Assembly (NCBI GenBank): GCA_903827735.1
Contig: CAIKJM010000575.1
Coordinates: 1-16,751 of the forward strand
Origin: an uncultured Rhodanobacter sp.
GTDB taxonomy: Bacteria > Pseudomonadota > Gammaproteobacteria > Xanthomonadales > Rhodanobacteraceae
Direction: 5' to 3'
Length of the DNA: 16,751 bases
A program made the position numbers and the translations under genes. Under the pieces are notes generated by a model. That model worked only from the letters and a program-made list of their open reading frames with translations, was not told the origin of the DNA and did not search any database. This document shows positions 7,140 through 14,921 of the stretch, piece by piece (the first letter of the stretch is position 1; each line of letters begins with the position of its first letter).

Positions 7140-7314
7140 TCGTGCTGCGGTTGCGTTACAACGCCAGATGGAAGGCTATTAAAAGTCTCGGACGGTCCAC
7201 GACAGGATGGCGAAACATCGTTTGCTCACAACGGTTTGTGCCCGGACAGCTAGCCGCTCAGTACGTCGTCGGATGTGCATGCTGCAATGCGATCGGTGAC
7301 GTAATGCCTCCGTG

Positions 7315-7330
7315 ATGAATACGTATGCAG
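7315..7330 (+). promoter_or_regulatory. Operator-like site facing the TonB receptor gene
   Basis: ATGAATACGTATGCAG on the + strand, identical over 16 bases to the - strand site at 7124-7139. It lies about 144 bases upstream of the receptor ATG at 7474. Each copy has the same orientation relative to its own gene, and the two centres are 191 bases apart. That arrangement fits two operators for one regulator, possibly acting together by looping. Confidence 0.6.
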
Positions 7331-7473
7331 AAACTGGTGAGTGCTGGAATGTCGGCCCTACCATGCCGGCACGCCGCTGGGATCACCGACCAGTGCCGCC
7401 TGCCACCACCGCTAACAAGACCTGGGGCAGCAAGCGTCCAAGCATCAATACCTTTTCGTGGGGAGACGAGAAC

Positions 7474-10400
7474 ATGCTACTGAAACGCAACGTAATGGCT
7501 GTGGCGCTGATATCGGCCGGGCTGTTCATTACCGCCACTGCCTACGCGGCGCCCGCCGACAACGCGACCAAACCGGGCACGGCGTCCGACACGTCCGCTG
7601 CGTCGACCTCCGCCTCGGCGGCACCTGCGGCACCTGCGGCGCCGGCAGCGACGCCGCAGGACGACACCACCGACACCAAGGCCAGCGCGGCCAAGAAAGC
7701 CAAGGACGATAGCGACGCGGCCAGCCCCAGCGAAAAGAAAAAACTGGCCAAGAGCCTGTCAGCCATCACCGTCACCGGCTTCAGCAGCAGCATCGAAAAG
7801 TCGATCGATTACCAGCGCTACGCTGACAACATCCAGAACGTGGTGACCGCGGCGGATATCGGCGGCCTGCCGGATCAGTCGATTGCCGATGCGCTGACCC
7901 GTCTGCCTGGCGTCGCTGCCGAGCGTATCTCCGGGCAGGATTCGCAGATCAACGTGCGCGGCCTCGACGGAAACTTTGTGCTGACCACCTTGAACGGTCG
8001 TGTGCAGCCTTCAACCAGCGGTAGCAACTATACCGACTTCGATCAGTACCCCTCCGAGCTGATCAACATGGCGACGGTCTACAAGTCGTCGCAGGCCTCA
8101 CTGATCGAAGGCGGCGTCGGCGCGACCATCGACATGGGCACGGCCAATCCTTTGGAAAACTCCAAGGAGCAGTCCGTCAATATCGATGCGCGCGGCAGCT
8201 ACGACGGTCAGGCGCACGACGTGACGGGCGCCAACTCAGCGGGCTATCGCTTTAGCGCCGCGTGGCAGGGCAAGTTCTTGAATGACACGCTGGGCGTCGG
8301 TCTCGGCATGGCGCAGCTGTACCAGCCGCATGTGTCGGAGCAGTTTGTTGGCGAGTCGTACGATTCCTCGCCGTTCACGGGTCAAGCAAATGCCGGGACC
8401 GCGGCCAATCAAGCTGGAAAGACAACCTTAGTCGGCGCCGCCGGCCAGAACGTCTATGTGCCCGATGGTCTTCAGCTGCAGCAGAACGGCGGCGAAGAAA
8501 AGCGCACCGGCTATCTGGCGACGGTGGTATGGAAGCCCATTGATGAGCTGCAGATCACCGGCGACAGCTTCTTTTCCAAGTTCAACAACAGCTCGTTTGG
8601 CTACGGTTACCGCTCGCAGGATTTCGACTACGGCAATACCATCATCACCAATCCGATCGTTGCATCGAACGGCGCGCTGATCGGCGGCACCGTAGGCAGC
8701 AATGTAAACGGCGCGCAGGGTAATCAGTTCTCCAACGAAACCACGCTGGACAACTACACCAAGATCACCAACGTGTTTTCCGGTGGCCTTAACGCGAAAT
8801 GGAACGATGGTCCGTGGCACGTGGAAATGGATGCCTCGGTATCGCATGCATCCAGCAACGAGGTCAACGTGGACGCGACGGCGGATCCGTATAACAACCT
8901 CGGAACCGCGAGTCCGACGCTGGCCCCTCAGTCGGTCACCTATGCGCTGCAGGGCGGTCAGGTCGGCACGGCCAGCTTCGCCAATCCTGGCATGTACACC
9001 AATCTCAACGATATGGCGCTTTCGCACTACGGCGTTTATCCGTACGTCTATCACGACCGCGAAAAAGCCTTCCGTACGAGCGTGAAATATGACTTCCTCG
9101 ACAACCCGATCATTTCTGCACTTGAGGCGGGCGTCTACGTCGACAACCACACCTATCAAGCGGACCGCAGCGTCTACGTCTACGGCTCGGAGTGGAATAT
9201 CGCAAACACGCCGGGTAACCCTTATGTCCAGCCGCCTTTGCTGCTTAACAGCAGCGATGCCACCGCAACATGCTGGCAGGGCAAGTTCGCCGGCTTCCCA
9301 TGCTTCCTGAAACTCAACGGACCAGCCATTCTTGCAGCCAACGGAATCACTCAGACTCTGCCGGTGAAGGACTGGAACAACAGCTTTACCGAAATCCAGA
9401 GCGGCTCGGTCAACGAAAAATCGCGCGACCTGTTTGTCATGGCCGATATCGACACCCAGGTGTTCGATCACCAGCTGACCGGCAACGTCGGTGTTCGCGT
9501 AGCGCACTTCTCGCAGTACAGCCAGGGCATCCAGCCAGTCGCCGTGGCCGGCACCGGCGACCCGATTACGGACGGCTACGGCGTGGTCAATCGTGACTAT
9601 CACTACGTCGATGTCGGTCAGAGCTATACCGACTATCTGCCTTCGCTGAATCTGGCCTATCACCTCACCGACAGCGACCAGATGCGGTTTTCGGCCGCCA
9701 AGGTGCTGTCGCATCCGCCCATTGAAATGATGCTGGCCGGCGCAGGCTCGTACCTGTCGAACAACAACACCACCTACAACATCTACGGTGGCACCAGCCC
9801 GTATCTGAACCCGCTGCGGGCCAAACAGTACGACCTCACGTACGAGCACTACTTCGACGATTCGACCGGCGTGTTTACCGCCGACGCGTTTTTCAAGCAC
9901 ATCGACTCGTTCGCGCAAAGCATCACGTACAACGACTTCAACTTCGCTTCGATCGGTATTGCGGTACCTACCAACCCGGCTACGGGCCAGCCGTATATCA
10001 GCGGCGAGTACCAGTCGTCCTACAACGCGCCGGGCGGCGATCTGCGCGGTGTGGAGCTGGACTATCAGAAGACGCACTTCCTCCCTGGCGTACTTTCCGG
10101 CCTCGGTGTGCAGTTGAACTATGCATATACGCAAAACGGTAATCGAGCGATCTCGACGCTTGGCGGCCCACCGCAGTCGCAAGGCCTGCCGGGTTATTCC
10201 CGCAAGGTGGCCAGCGCGGCGCTGTTCTATGACCTCGGCCCGTTCTCGGCTCGCGTGTCGGGCAACTATCGCTCGTCGTTCGTCTCCAACTCGCAGATCG
10301 CGGTGACCAATCAGGTCGTGTACTTCGCACCGGAAACCGTTTTCGATTTCCAGGCCTCGTACAAGGTCAACAAGGATTTCAGCCTGGTCTATCAAATGCT

Positions 10401-10509
10401 CAACCTGACCAACCAGCCGACGCGTACCTATTTCGGCAATCCGCAGGAGACCGGCACAATTCAGTATTTTGGCCGCACCTCGTACTTCGGCTTCAACCTC
10501 ACGTTCTAA
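7474..10509 (+). CDS. TonB-dependent receptor, Xanthomonas/Caulobacter carbohydrate type
   Basis: A 1011-residue outer-membrane beta-barrel that imports a ligand using TonB-ExbBD energy. The signal peptide (residues 1-25, cut after AYA) is followed by an Ala/Pro/Lys-rich linker of about 70 residues and a TonB-box-like ITVTG (98-102). The plug follows with the hallmarks of the TonB-Xanth-Caul group: DIGGLPDQSIADALTRLPGV, INVRGLDGNFVLTTLNGR, and INMATVYKSSQASLIEGGVGATIDM. The barrel ends in the canonical aromatic-rich TSYFGFNLTF with terminal Phe. The only two cysteines I see, Cys600 and Cys610, are close together in a probable surface loop and could form a disulfide. The start at 7474 has a strong ribosome binding site and gives the signal peptide; a longer open frame from 7312 is leader. 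Its position between two GH13 enzymes suggests a maltodextrin or starch-fragment ligand, which is inference. Confidence 0.92.
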   Translation: MLLKRNVMAVALISAGLFITATAYAAPADNATKPGTASDTSAASTSASAAPAAPAAPAATPQDDTTDTKASAAKKAKDDSDAASPSEKKKLAKSLSAITVTGFSSSIEKSIDYQRYADNIQNVVTAADIGGLPDQSIADALTRLPGVAAERISGQDSQINVRGLDGNFVLTTLNGRVQPSTSGSNYTDFDQYPSELINMATVYKSSQASLIEGGVGATIDMGTANPLENSKEQSVNIDARGSYDGQAHDVTGANSAGYRFSAAWQGKFLNDTLGVGLGMAQLYQPHVSEQFVGESYDSSPFTGQANAGTAANQAGKTTLVGAAGQNVYVPDGLQLQQNGGEEKRTGYLATVVWKPIDELQITGDSFFSKFNNSSFGYGYRSQDFDYGNTIITNPIVASNGALIGGTVGSNVNGAQGNQFSNETTLDNYTKITNVFSGGLNAKWNDGPWHVEMDASVSHASSNEVNVDATADPYNNLGTASPTLAPQSVTYALQGGQVGTASFANPGMYTNLNDMALSHYGVYPYVYHDREKAFRTSVKYDFLDNPIISALEAGVYVDNHTYQADRSVYVYGSEWNIANTPGNPYVQPPLLLNSSDATATCWQGKFAGFPCFLKLNGPAILAANGITQTLPVKDWNNSFTEIQSGSVNEKSRDLFVMADIDTQVFDHQLTGNVGVRVAHFSQYSQGIQPVAVAGTGDPITDGYGVVNRDYHYVDVGQSYTDYLPSLNLAYHLTDSDQMRFSAAKVLSHPPIEMMLAGAGSYLSNNNTTYNIYGGTSPYLNPLRAKQYDLTYEHYFDDSTGVFTADAFFKHIDSFAQSITYNDFNFASIGIAVPTNPATGQPYISGEYQSSYNAPGGDLRGVELDYQKTHFLPGVLSGLGVQLNYAYTQNGNRAISTLGGPPQSQGLPGYSRKVASAALFYDLGPFSARVSGNYRSSFVSNSQIAVTNQVVYFAPETVFDFQASYKVNKDFSLVYQMLNLTNQPTRTYFGNPQETGTIQYFGRTSYFGFNLTF

Positions 10510-10519
10510 AGTTCGGTGC

Positions 10520-10555
10520 GCCGGTCATCGCCCTCACGGTGGCCGGCAATATTTT
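10520..10555 (+). terminator. First of two tandem hairpins after the TonB receptor gene
   Basis: GCCGGTCATCG (10520-10530) pairs with CGGTGGCCGGC (10537-10547) over 11 positions including two G-T pairs, with loop CCCTCA, followed by AATATTTT. The T-run is weak, so this may be a partial terminator or an RNA 3' stabiliser. Confidence 0.55.
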
Positions 10556-10559
10556 CTCC

Positions 10560-10599
10560 GCCGATCTCGAGGCTTGGCTTCGGGGTCGGCTTTTTCTTT
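10560..10599 (+). terminator. Second tandem hairpin, strong rho-independent terminator
   Basis: GCCGATCTCGAGG (10560-10572) pairs with CTTCGGGGTCGGC (10578-10590) over 13 positions including three G-T pairs, with loop CTTGG, followed by TTTTTCTTT (10591-10599). It ends only 42 bases before the amylase start, so it separates receptor and amylase transcripts at least in part. Confidence 0.8.
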
Positions 10600-10641
10600 C
10601 TCGCGGACGCAAAATGGCCGCGATGTCTTTCGGGATACGGC

Positions 10642-12225
10642 ATGTCGAGAACACTTTCCCATTTACGCCGCGCGATTGCCCTCGGCCTTCTGGGCTCCTT
10701 GCTTAGTCTGTCCGTCCGCGCGCAAGCGCCGTCAGCCGCGCCGCGTGCGTCGGGCATGGCCACGGCGCCTTCGGGCGTCTACTACGAAATTTTTGTGCGC
10801 GCCTTTGCCGACAGCGACGGCGACGGCATCGGCGATCTCAACGGCATTACGGCCAAGCTCGACTATCTGAAATCGCTCGGCGTCAGCGGACTATGGCTGA
10901 CGCCGATCAACCCCTCGCCGAGCTACCACGGCTACGACATCACCGACTATTACGGCATCAACGCGCAGTTTGGTACGGCGGCAGATTTTCAGAAGCTGCT
11001 CGACGAGGCGCACAAGCGCGGCATTGGGGTGATCATCGACCTCGTGATCAATCACACCAGCGATCAGCATCCCTGGTTTCAGTCCGCGGCGGACCCGAAG
11101 AGTCCGAAGCACGACTGGTACAGTTGGTCGAACGCGCACACCGACCTCAACGCCGTGAGCGCCACGGACACGCCGGCGTGGCATGCGCTCGGCGGCCAGC
11201 ATTATCTGGGTACGTTTACGCGTTCCATGCCCGACCTCAATTACGACACGGCCGCCGTACGTCGGGAGATGATCAAACTGGGGGAATACTGGCTAGATAA
11301 AGGCGTCGACGGTTTCCGACTCGATGCGGCCCAGCACATCTACTTTGACCTGAAGTCGCAGCGGAACGACCCGAAAATTCTGGCCAAGAACATCACCTGG
11401 TGGTCGGACTTTCGCCATGGCCTCGACACCGTCAAACCGGGTGCTTACGTGGTCGGCGAAGTGACGCGCGATAACCCCGAGGAAATCGCGCCCTACTTCA
11501 AGCCGCTCAGTGCGGCCTTCGATTTTCCGCTGGCCACGCAGCTGATCGAAAGCGCCAAGAGCGAACGCGCGGGTAGTCTCAGCGCATTGCTGGATCGCAC
11601 CGAAGCGGCGTATCGCCAGGTGACCGGCAAATCCGGCGTCGATGCGCCCTTTCTTTCCAACCACGATCAGAACCGGGTGATGAGCCAACTCGATGGCAAC
11701 GCGCAGCATATGCGCATGGCCGCCGCGATGCTGCTCACCCTGCCCGGGCATCCTTTCATCTACTACGGTGAAGAGCTCGGCATGCGCGGACAAAAGCCCG
11801 ACGAGAATATCCGAGAGCCGATGCGCTGGCATCGCGACGATCAAGGCGCCGATGAAACGCACTGGAAGGCCTTCAGCGCCGGCGACGGCCCTGAGGTCTC
11901 GGTCGACGCCGAGCAGGCCGATGCCCATTCGCTGCTGCACTACTACACCTCCCTGATCGGCTGGCGCCGCCAGATCAGCGCCCTGCGCGACGGCACGCTG
12001 AGCGCGTGGTCGCAAGACAACCCGCAGATTGCCGCCTGGCAGCTTAGCGATGCGCGAAGCCGCGTCCTTGTCGTGCACAACCTTTCGGGCACAGCGCAGA
12101 CGATTGATGTGTCGAACGCCAAAGGTCACCGCTTCGATGCGCTGCAGGAGCAGAGCGAGCCGGGCATCACCCTCGCTGGGGGAAAACTGCAGCTGCCGCC
12201 GTACAGCAGCGCCATCGTGCGCTGA
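10642..12225 (+). CDS. Exported GH13 alpha-amylase family enzyme
   Basis: A 527-residue alpha-glucan hydrolase with a signal peptide (residues 1-29, MSRTLSHLRRAIALGLLGSL onward, cut after RAQA), so it acts in the periplasm or outside. GH13 signatures are complete: calcium loop DSDGDGIGD (57-65), DLVINHTS with Asp133 and His138, nucleophile Asp228 (GFRLDAAQH), acid/base Glu273 (VVGEVTRDN) and Asp342 (SNHDQNR). A small all-beta C-terminal domain follows. The ATG at 10642 has GGGA six bases upstream and directly gives the signal peptide; the frame is open back to 10516 but that part overlaps the terminator and lacks similarity. With the upstream receptor and the divergent cytoplasmic alpha-glucosidase it fits stepwise alpha-glucan use. 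Whether it is an endo-amylase or an oligosaccharide-cleaving enzyme cannot be settled from sequence alone. Confidence 0.9.
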   Translation: MSRTLSHLRRAIALGLLGSLLSLSVRAQAPSAAPRASGMATAPSGVYYEIFVRAFADSDGDGIGDLNGITAKLDYLKSLGVSGLWLTPINPSPSYHGYDITDYYGINAQFGTAADFQKLLDEAHKRGIGVIIDLVINHTSDQHPWFQSAADPKSPKHDWYSWSNAHTDLNAVSATDTPAWHALGGQHYLGTFTRSMPDLNYDTAAVRREMIKLGEYWLDKGVDGFRLDAAQHIYFDLKSQRNDPKILAKNITWWSDFRHGLDTVKPGAYVVGEVTRDNPEEIAPYFKPLSAAFDFPLATQLIESAKSERAGSLSALLDRTEAAYRQVTGKSGVDAPFLSNHDQNRVMSQLDGNAQHMRMAAAMLLTLPGHPFIYYGEELGMRGQKPDENIREPMRWHRDDQGADETHWKAFSAGDGPEVSVDAEQADAHSLLHYYTSLIGWRRQISALRDGTLSAWSQDNPQIAAWQLSDARSRVLVVHNLSGTAQTIDVSNAKGHRFDALQEQSEPGITLAGGKLQLPPYSSAIVR

Positions 12226-12245
12226 GCGCGTTGACGGCTGGATGC

Positions 12246-12286
12246 ACAAAGGCCTCTTCCAGCGTGGAAGAGACCTTTGTTTTTTT
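12246..12286 (+). terminator. Rho-independent terminator between convergent amylase and second receptor
   Basis: ACAAAGGCCTCTTCCA (12246-12261) pairs with TGGAAGAGACCTTTGT (12265-12280) with a single mismatch and a three-base loop GCG, followed by six more T (12281-12286). It is the terminator of the amylase gene. On the - strand the same stem lacks a following T-run, so stopping the receptor transcript there would be weaker. Confidence 0.9.
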
Positions 12287-12321
12287 GTCGAGCTTTCGCA
12301 GGCGCGTTTAAACCAACCCTC

Positions 12322-14787
12322 TTACAAGCTTGCCGAGAACGTCACGAAAAACTGCCGCGGTGCAATGGGGTAAGTGTTGTACGTACCCGAGGCGGCGCCG
12401 ACCACCACTTCATACGCGCCTTTTTTCTGCAGCAGGTTGCTGACGTTCAAGCTGATTTTGGCATCGTGCAAAATGCCCAGCGAGCCGGGTATCGCGTAGC
12501 TGGCCTGCGCGCTGAGCAGGAAGTAGCTCGGCACCGACAAGTCGTTGGTGTAGGTCGCATAAACCTTGCCGACGTAGTCGCCCACCAGCTGGCCGCTGAT
12601 CGCGCCGTAGTTCGCGCTGAAAATGAACTTGTTCAGCCACTCCGGGCTGCCCGGCACGTTCTTGCCCGAGGTCGGCACCACGGTAGTGCCGCTGAGGTAG
12701 TTGTCGTTGTACTGCGACTGGTTGTACGACAGGGCGTCGTAGAAACTCAGGTGATCGCCGAAATGCAGCGTACCGGCAATATCCACGCCGTTGGTGGTGA
12801 CGCTGCCGACGTTGGCGATGATCGCTGCGCCGCCGACGATGGACGAAATCACCGGGGTCGGGCTGATCGACAGCAGACGGTTGGAGAAGTCCACGTGGTA
12901 GACGCTGACCTGGCCGTCGATACCGCTGATCGGCCCGAGGTTGAAATCGTGCTGCGTGCGCAGGCCGAGTTCTTCCGTCCACGAGGTTTCCGGCGACACC
13001 GTCTGCTTGAACTGATCGAACGCGGCCTGGCTACCCAGGCTCCAGGGTGACAGGCCGCCCGCGCCGTAGGTGATGAACTGGCGCGTGTTTTTCTGCACGT
13101 TGGCGAACAGCTGATCCTGGCTGGTGATATCCCAGGTCGCGCCGACCTGGGGCAAAAATTTCTGCCGCGTGTCGATGGTGCCGACCGGCAGCTGCGTCAC
13201 GCCCACGGTCGAACCCGGCAGCGGCTGGGTCGGCACGCGGCCGGTAGCGAACTGGAAGCTGGATTTGACGCCGGCGGACAAGGTGATTTCCGGCGTGATA
13301 AACCACTGATCGGACACGTACGGCTGCACGACCTGTGTGCGGTTTTCGACGTTGTACTGCGTGATCAGCGGCGTCAGATCATCGTTCGGCCGCTGATACG
13401 GCGAGGTGGGGTCGTTGACGTCCAGCGCATACCAGCGGCGGTACTGGCCCGAGCGGTTCAACTCGTACCAGACGCCCGCGTCGAGCTGGTTATTACCGGC
13501 CACCCAATCCACGCTGGAAAGAAAGCCGGTGCGATTGATCTGGTATTCGGTGGTGCGCGTGGCGTAGCCCGAATTGCCGAACACCTGCCTGAGGTTCTGA
13601 CCCGGGTAGTAAACGCTGAAAAGTGCCGGCAGCCCCGCCACCTGGATCGGGCCGGCCACCACCCCGACGCCGTCGTTGTGGTGGAAGTAGACCTGGTTGC
13701 TCCAGGTCACGCCGTCGCTGATCTTCCAGTCGTACTTGGCGTACGTCAGATAGTCGGTGCGCTGGGCGTCGCTGTAATAGTTGCGATAGTTGTTGCCGGC
13801 CGAGGCGGGCGGCGCGCCGTTGGCCCCCAGATAGGCCAGCGCGTACGGAAAATTCGGATACGTAAAGGCGCGCGTATACGGCAGCACCGTGCCCTGACCC
13901 GCCGCGGTGCCGTGATAGATGCTGTCCTCGTTCGGCTCGACCTTGTCCGAGTAGTCGGCGAAAAAGGTGAACTTGCCGTTGCTGTCGTCGTGCACAAACT
14001 TGCCGTCGGCCTGCACGCCGCGCTGATGGCCGGCGAAATCCCACGCGCGCTGATCCTGGTTGACGAACGAGGCATACGCCGAATTGCCGTTGCCGAATTC
14101 GCCGGTGTCGTAGCGCAGGTAGCTGCGCGTGGTCGAATAGCTGCCGAAGGTCTGTGCGAACTTGAGGCCGGAAGTCTTGGACGGATCGCTGGAGACCGTG
14201 GTCACCGTGCCGCCGAGATTCGAGGTCGACGCGGTGGATAGATCGCCCGCGCCCGACGCCAGCGTCACCGAACCCACGTCTTCGCTGATCACCGCGCGCT
14301 GCGGCGACAGGCCGTTGTAGTTGCCGTACTGCTGGTCGCCCAGCGGCACGCCATCCATTGTGTACCCGAGCTGCTGCGTGCTGAAACCGTGCACGAACAG
14401 CTGCGTGTTCTGCTCGTTGTTGCCCCACGGATCGGCCGTGAGATACAGCACGCCGGGCAGGGTTTCGATCGCTTTCAGCGGGCTGGCGCCCGGCTGGATT
14501 TTCTGGATCTCCTTACCGGTCAGCGACACCGCCGAGCGAGTGCTCTTGGCGCTCACCACCACCGAGTCGAGATCCTTGGGCGAAGCGCTGGCGCTCGAAG
14601 CAGGGCTGTCCTGTGGCGCCGCTGGCGCTGGCGCGGTATTCGCTTCGCTGCCAGTGACGGTGCTCGACGACGTCGTGACGTCAGCGGCCATGGCGCCATG
14701 GCTGGCCAAGGTCCCCGCGATGGCAGCAGCCAAAAGACGGGCACGGTATGGCCGCACGGGCATCCGCGCGGATGAGCAATCTGACAT
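12322..14787 (-). CDS. TonB-dependent receptor, substrate unknown
   Basis: An 821-residue outer-membrane receptor, not close in sequence to the one at 7474-10509. The signal peptide ends near residue 34 (GAMA). An Ala/Ser/Pro-rich linker leads to a TonB-box-like DSVVVSA (74-80). The plug contains ASPLKAIETLPGVLYLTADP, LFVHGFSTQQLGYTMDGVPL and VTLASGAGDLSTASTSNLGG, followed by a barrel typical for the smaller (siderophore/cobalamin-size) receptors. The last residues are VTFSASL, ending in Leu rather than the usual Phe. The start at 14787 is fixed by GGAGG six bases upstream; Met9 would be a poorer choice. The gene converges on the amylase gene, so it is not in the same transcript, and carries no Fur-box-like sequence that I recognise upstream. 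A sugar, a metal complex or phytate-like ligand are all open. Confidence 0.88.
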   Translation of the reverse strand: MSDCSSARMPVRPYRARLLAAAIAGTLASHGAMAADVTTSSSTVTGSEANTAPAPAAPQDSPASSASASPKDLDSVVVSAKSTRSAVSLTGKEIQKIQPGASPLKAIETLPGVLYLTADPWGNNEQNTQLFVHGFSTQQLGYTMDGVPLGDQQYGNYNGLSPQRAVISEDVGSVTLASGAGDLSTASTSNLGGTVTTVSSDPSKTSGLKFAQTFGSYSTTRSYLRYDTGEFGNGNSAYASFVNQDQRAWDFAGHQRGVQADGKFVHDDSNGKFTFFADYSDKVEPNEDSIYHGTAAGQGTVLPYTRAFTYPNFPYALAYLGANGAPPASAGNNYRNYYSDAQRTDYLTYAKYDWKISDGVTWSNQVYFHHNDGVGVVAGPIQVAGLPALFSVYYPGQNLRQVFGNSGYATRTTEYQINRTGFLSSVDWVAGNNQLDAGVWYELNRSGQYRRWYALDVNDPTSPYQRPNDDLTPLITQYNVENRTQVVQPYVSDQWFITPEITLSAGVKSSFQFATGRVPTQPLPGSTVGVTQLPVGTIDTRQKFLPQVGATWDITSQDQLFANVQKNTRQFITYGAGGLSPWSLGSQAAFDQFKQTVSPETSWTEELGLRTQHDFNLGPISGIDGQVSVYHVDFSNRLLSISPTPVISSIVGGAAIIANVGSVTTNGVDIAGTLHFGDHLSFYDALSYNQSQYNDNYLSGTTVVPTSGKNVPGSPEWLNKFIFSANYGAISGQLVGDYVGKVYATYTNDLSVPSYFLLSAQASYAIPGSLGILHDAKISLNVSNLLQKKGAYEVVVGAASGTYNTYPIAPRQFFVTFSASL

Positions 14788-14921
14788 TTTCAGCCTCCAA
14801 TGACGCGGCCGGCATTTGCCATGGCCGCCACAAGCGCCGGCGCTGAAGCGCGACGCAACTTATTGCGGAATGCTAGGCAAGCGGCATGTCATTGCGACTT
14901 GTTTGAAGTGACAGAACGACG
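14788..14921. other. Upstream region of the second TonB receptor
   Basis: 134 bases between the antiporter stop and the receptor start, both on the - strand. It holds the receptor ribosome binding site (CCTCC at 14794-14798 on the + strand) and an imperfect inverted repeat from TGTCA (14887-14891) to TGACA (14909-14913). No T-run terminator and no clear promoter were seen, so antiporter and receptor might share a transcript. Confidence 0.4.

Larger units (their letters stand above)
7027..7473. other. Divergent control region between alpha-glucosidase and TonB receptor
   Basis: 447 bases with no convincing gene. It holds two exact inverted copies of a 16-base site (7124-7139 and 7315-7330, listed separately) and two weaker inverted repeats: GCGTT-AC-AACGC at 7153-7164 and CACAA-CGGT-TTGTG at 7227-7240. 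A TATTAA at 7177-7182 could be a -10 element, but no well-spaced -35 accompanies it, so I do not assign promoters. The receptor leader downstream of the second site is about 140 bases long and ends in a good ribosome binding site, GGGGAGA, about eight bases before the ATG at 7474. Confidence 0.75.

Noticed and set aside
7151..7182. TTGCGT (7151) and TATTAA (7177) as a sigma-70 promoter
   Set aside because: The spacing is about 20 bases, longer than functional promoters usually have, and there is no independent support.
7312..7473. N-terminal extension of the first TonB receptor up to a GTG at 7312
   Set aside because: It would place 54 residues before a textbook signal peptide and would cover the operator-like site; the ATG at 7474 has a strong ribosome binding site.
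8428..10395. A 655-codon open frame on the - strand inside the TonB receptor gene
   Set aside because: It is antisense to an unmistakable receptor. Its composition is what the codon bias of the + strand gene yields in GC-rich DNA, and it shows no recognisable domain.
10516..10641. N-terminal extension of the amylase up to 10516
   Set aside because: The extra residues are encoded by the tandem terminator hairpins and would bury the signal peptide 42 residues inside the protein.
12277..13050. A 257-codon + strand frame within the second TonB receptor
   Set aside because: It begins within the T-run of the amylase terminator and overlaps a complete receptor on the - strand.
14887..14913. TGTCA/TGACA repeat as terminator of the antiporter gene
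   Set aside because: The stem is interrupted and no T-run follows on the - strand, so it is only noted as a possible site.
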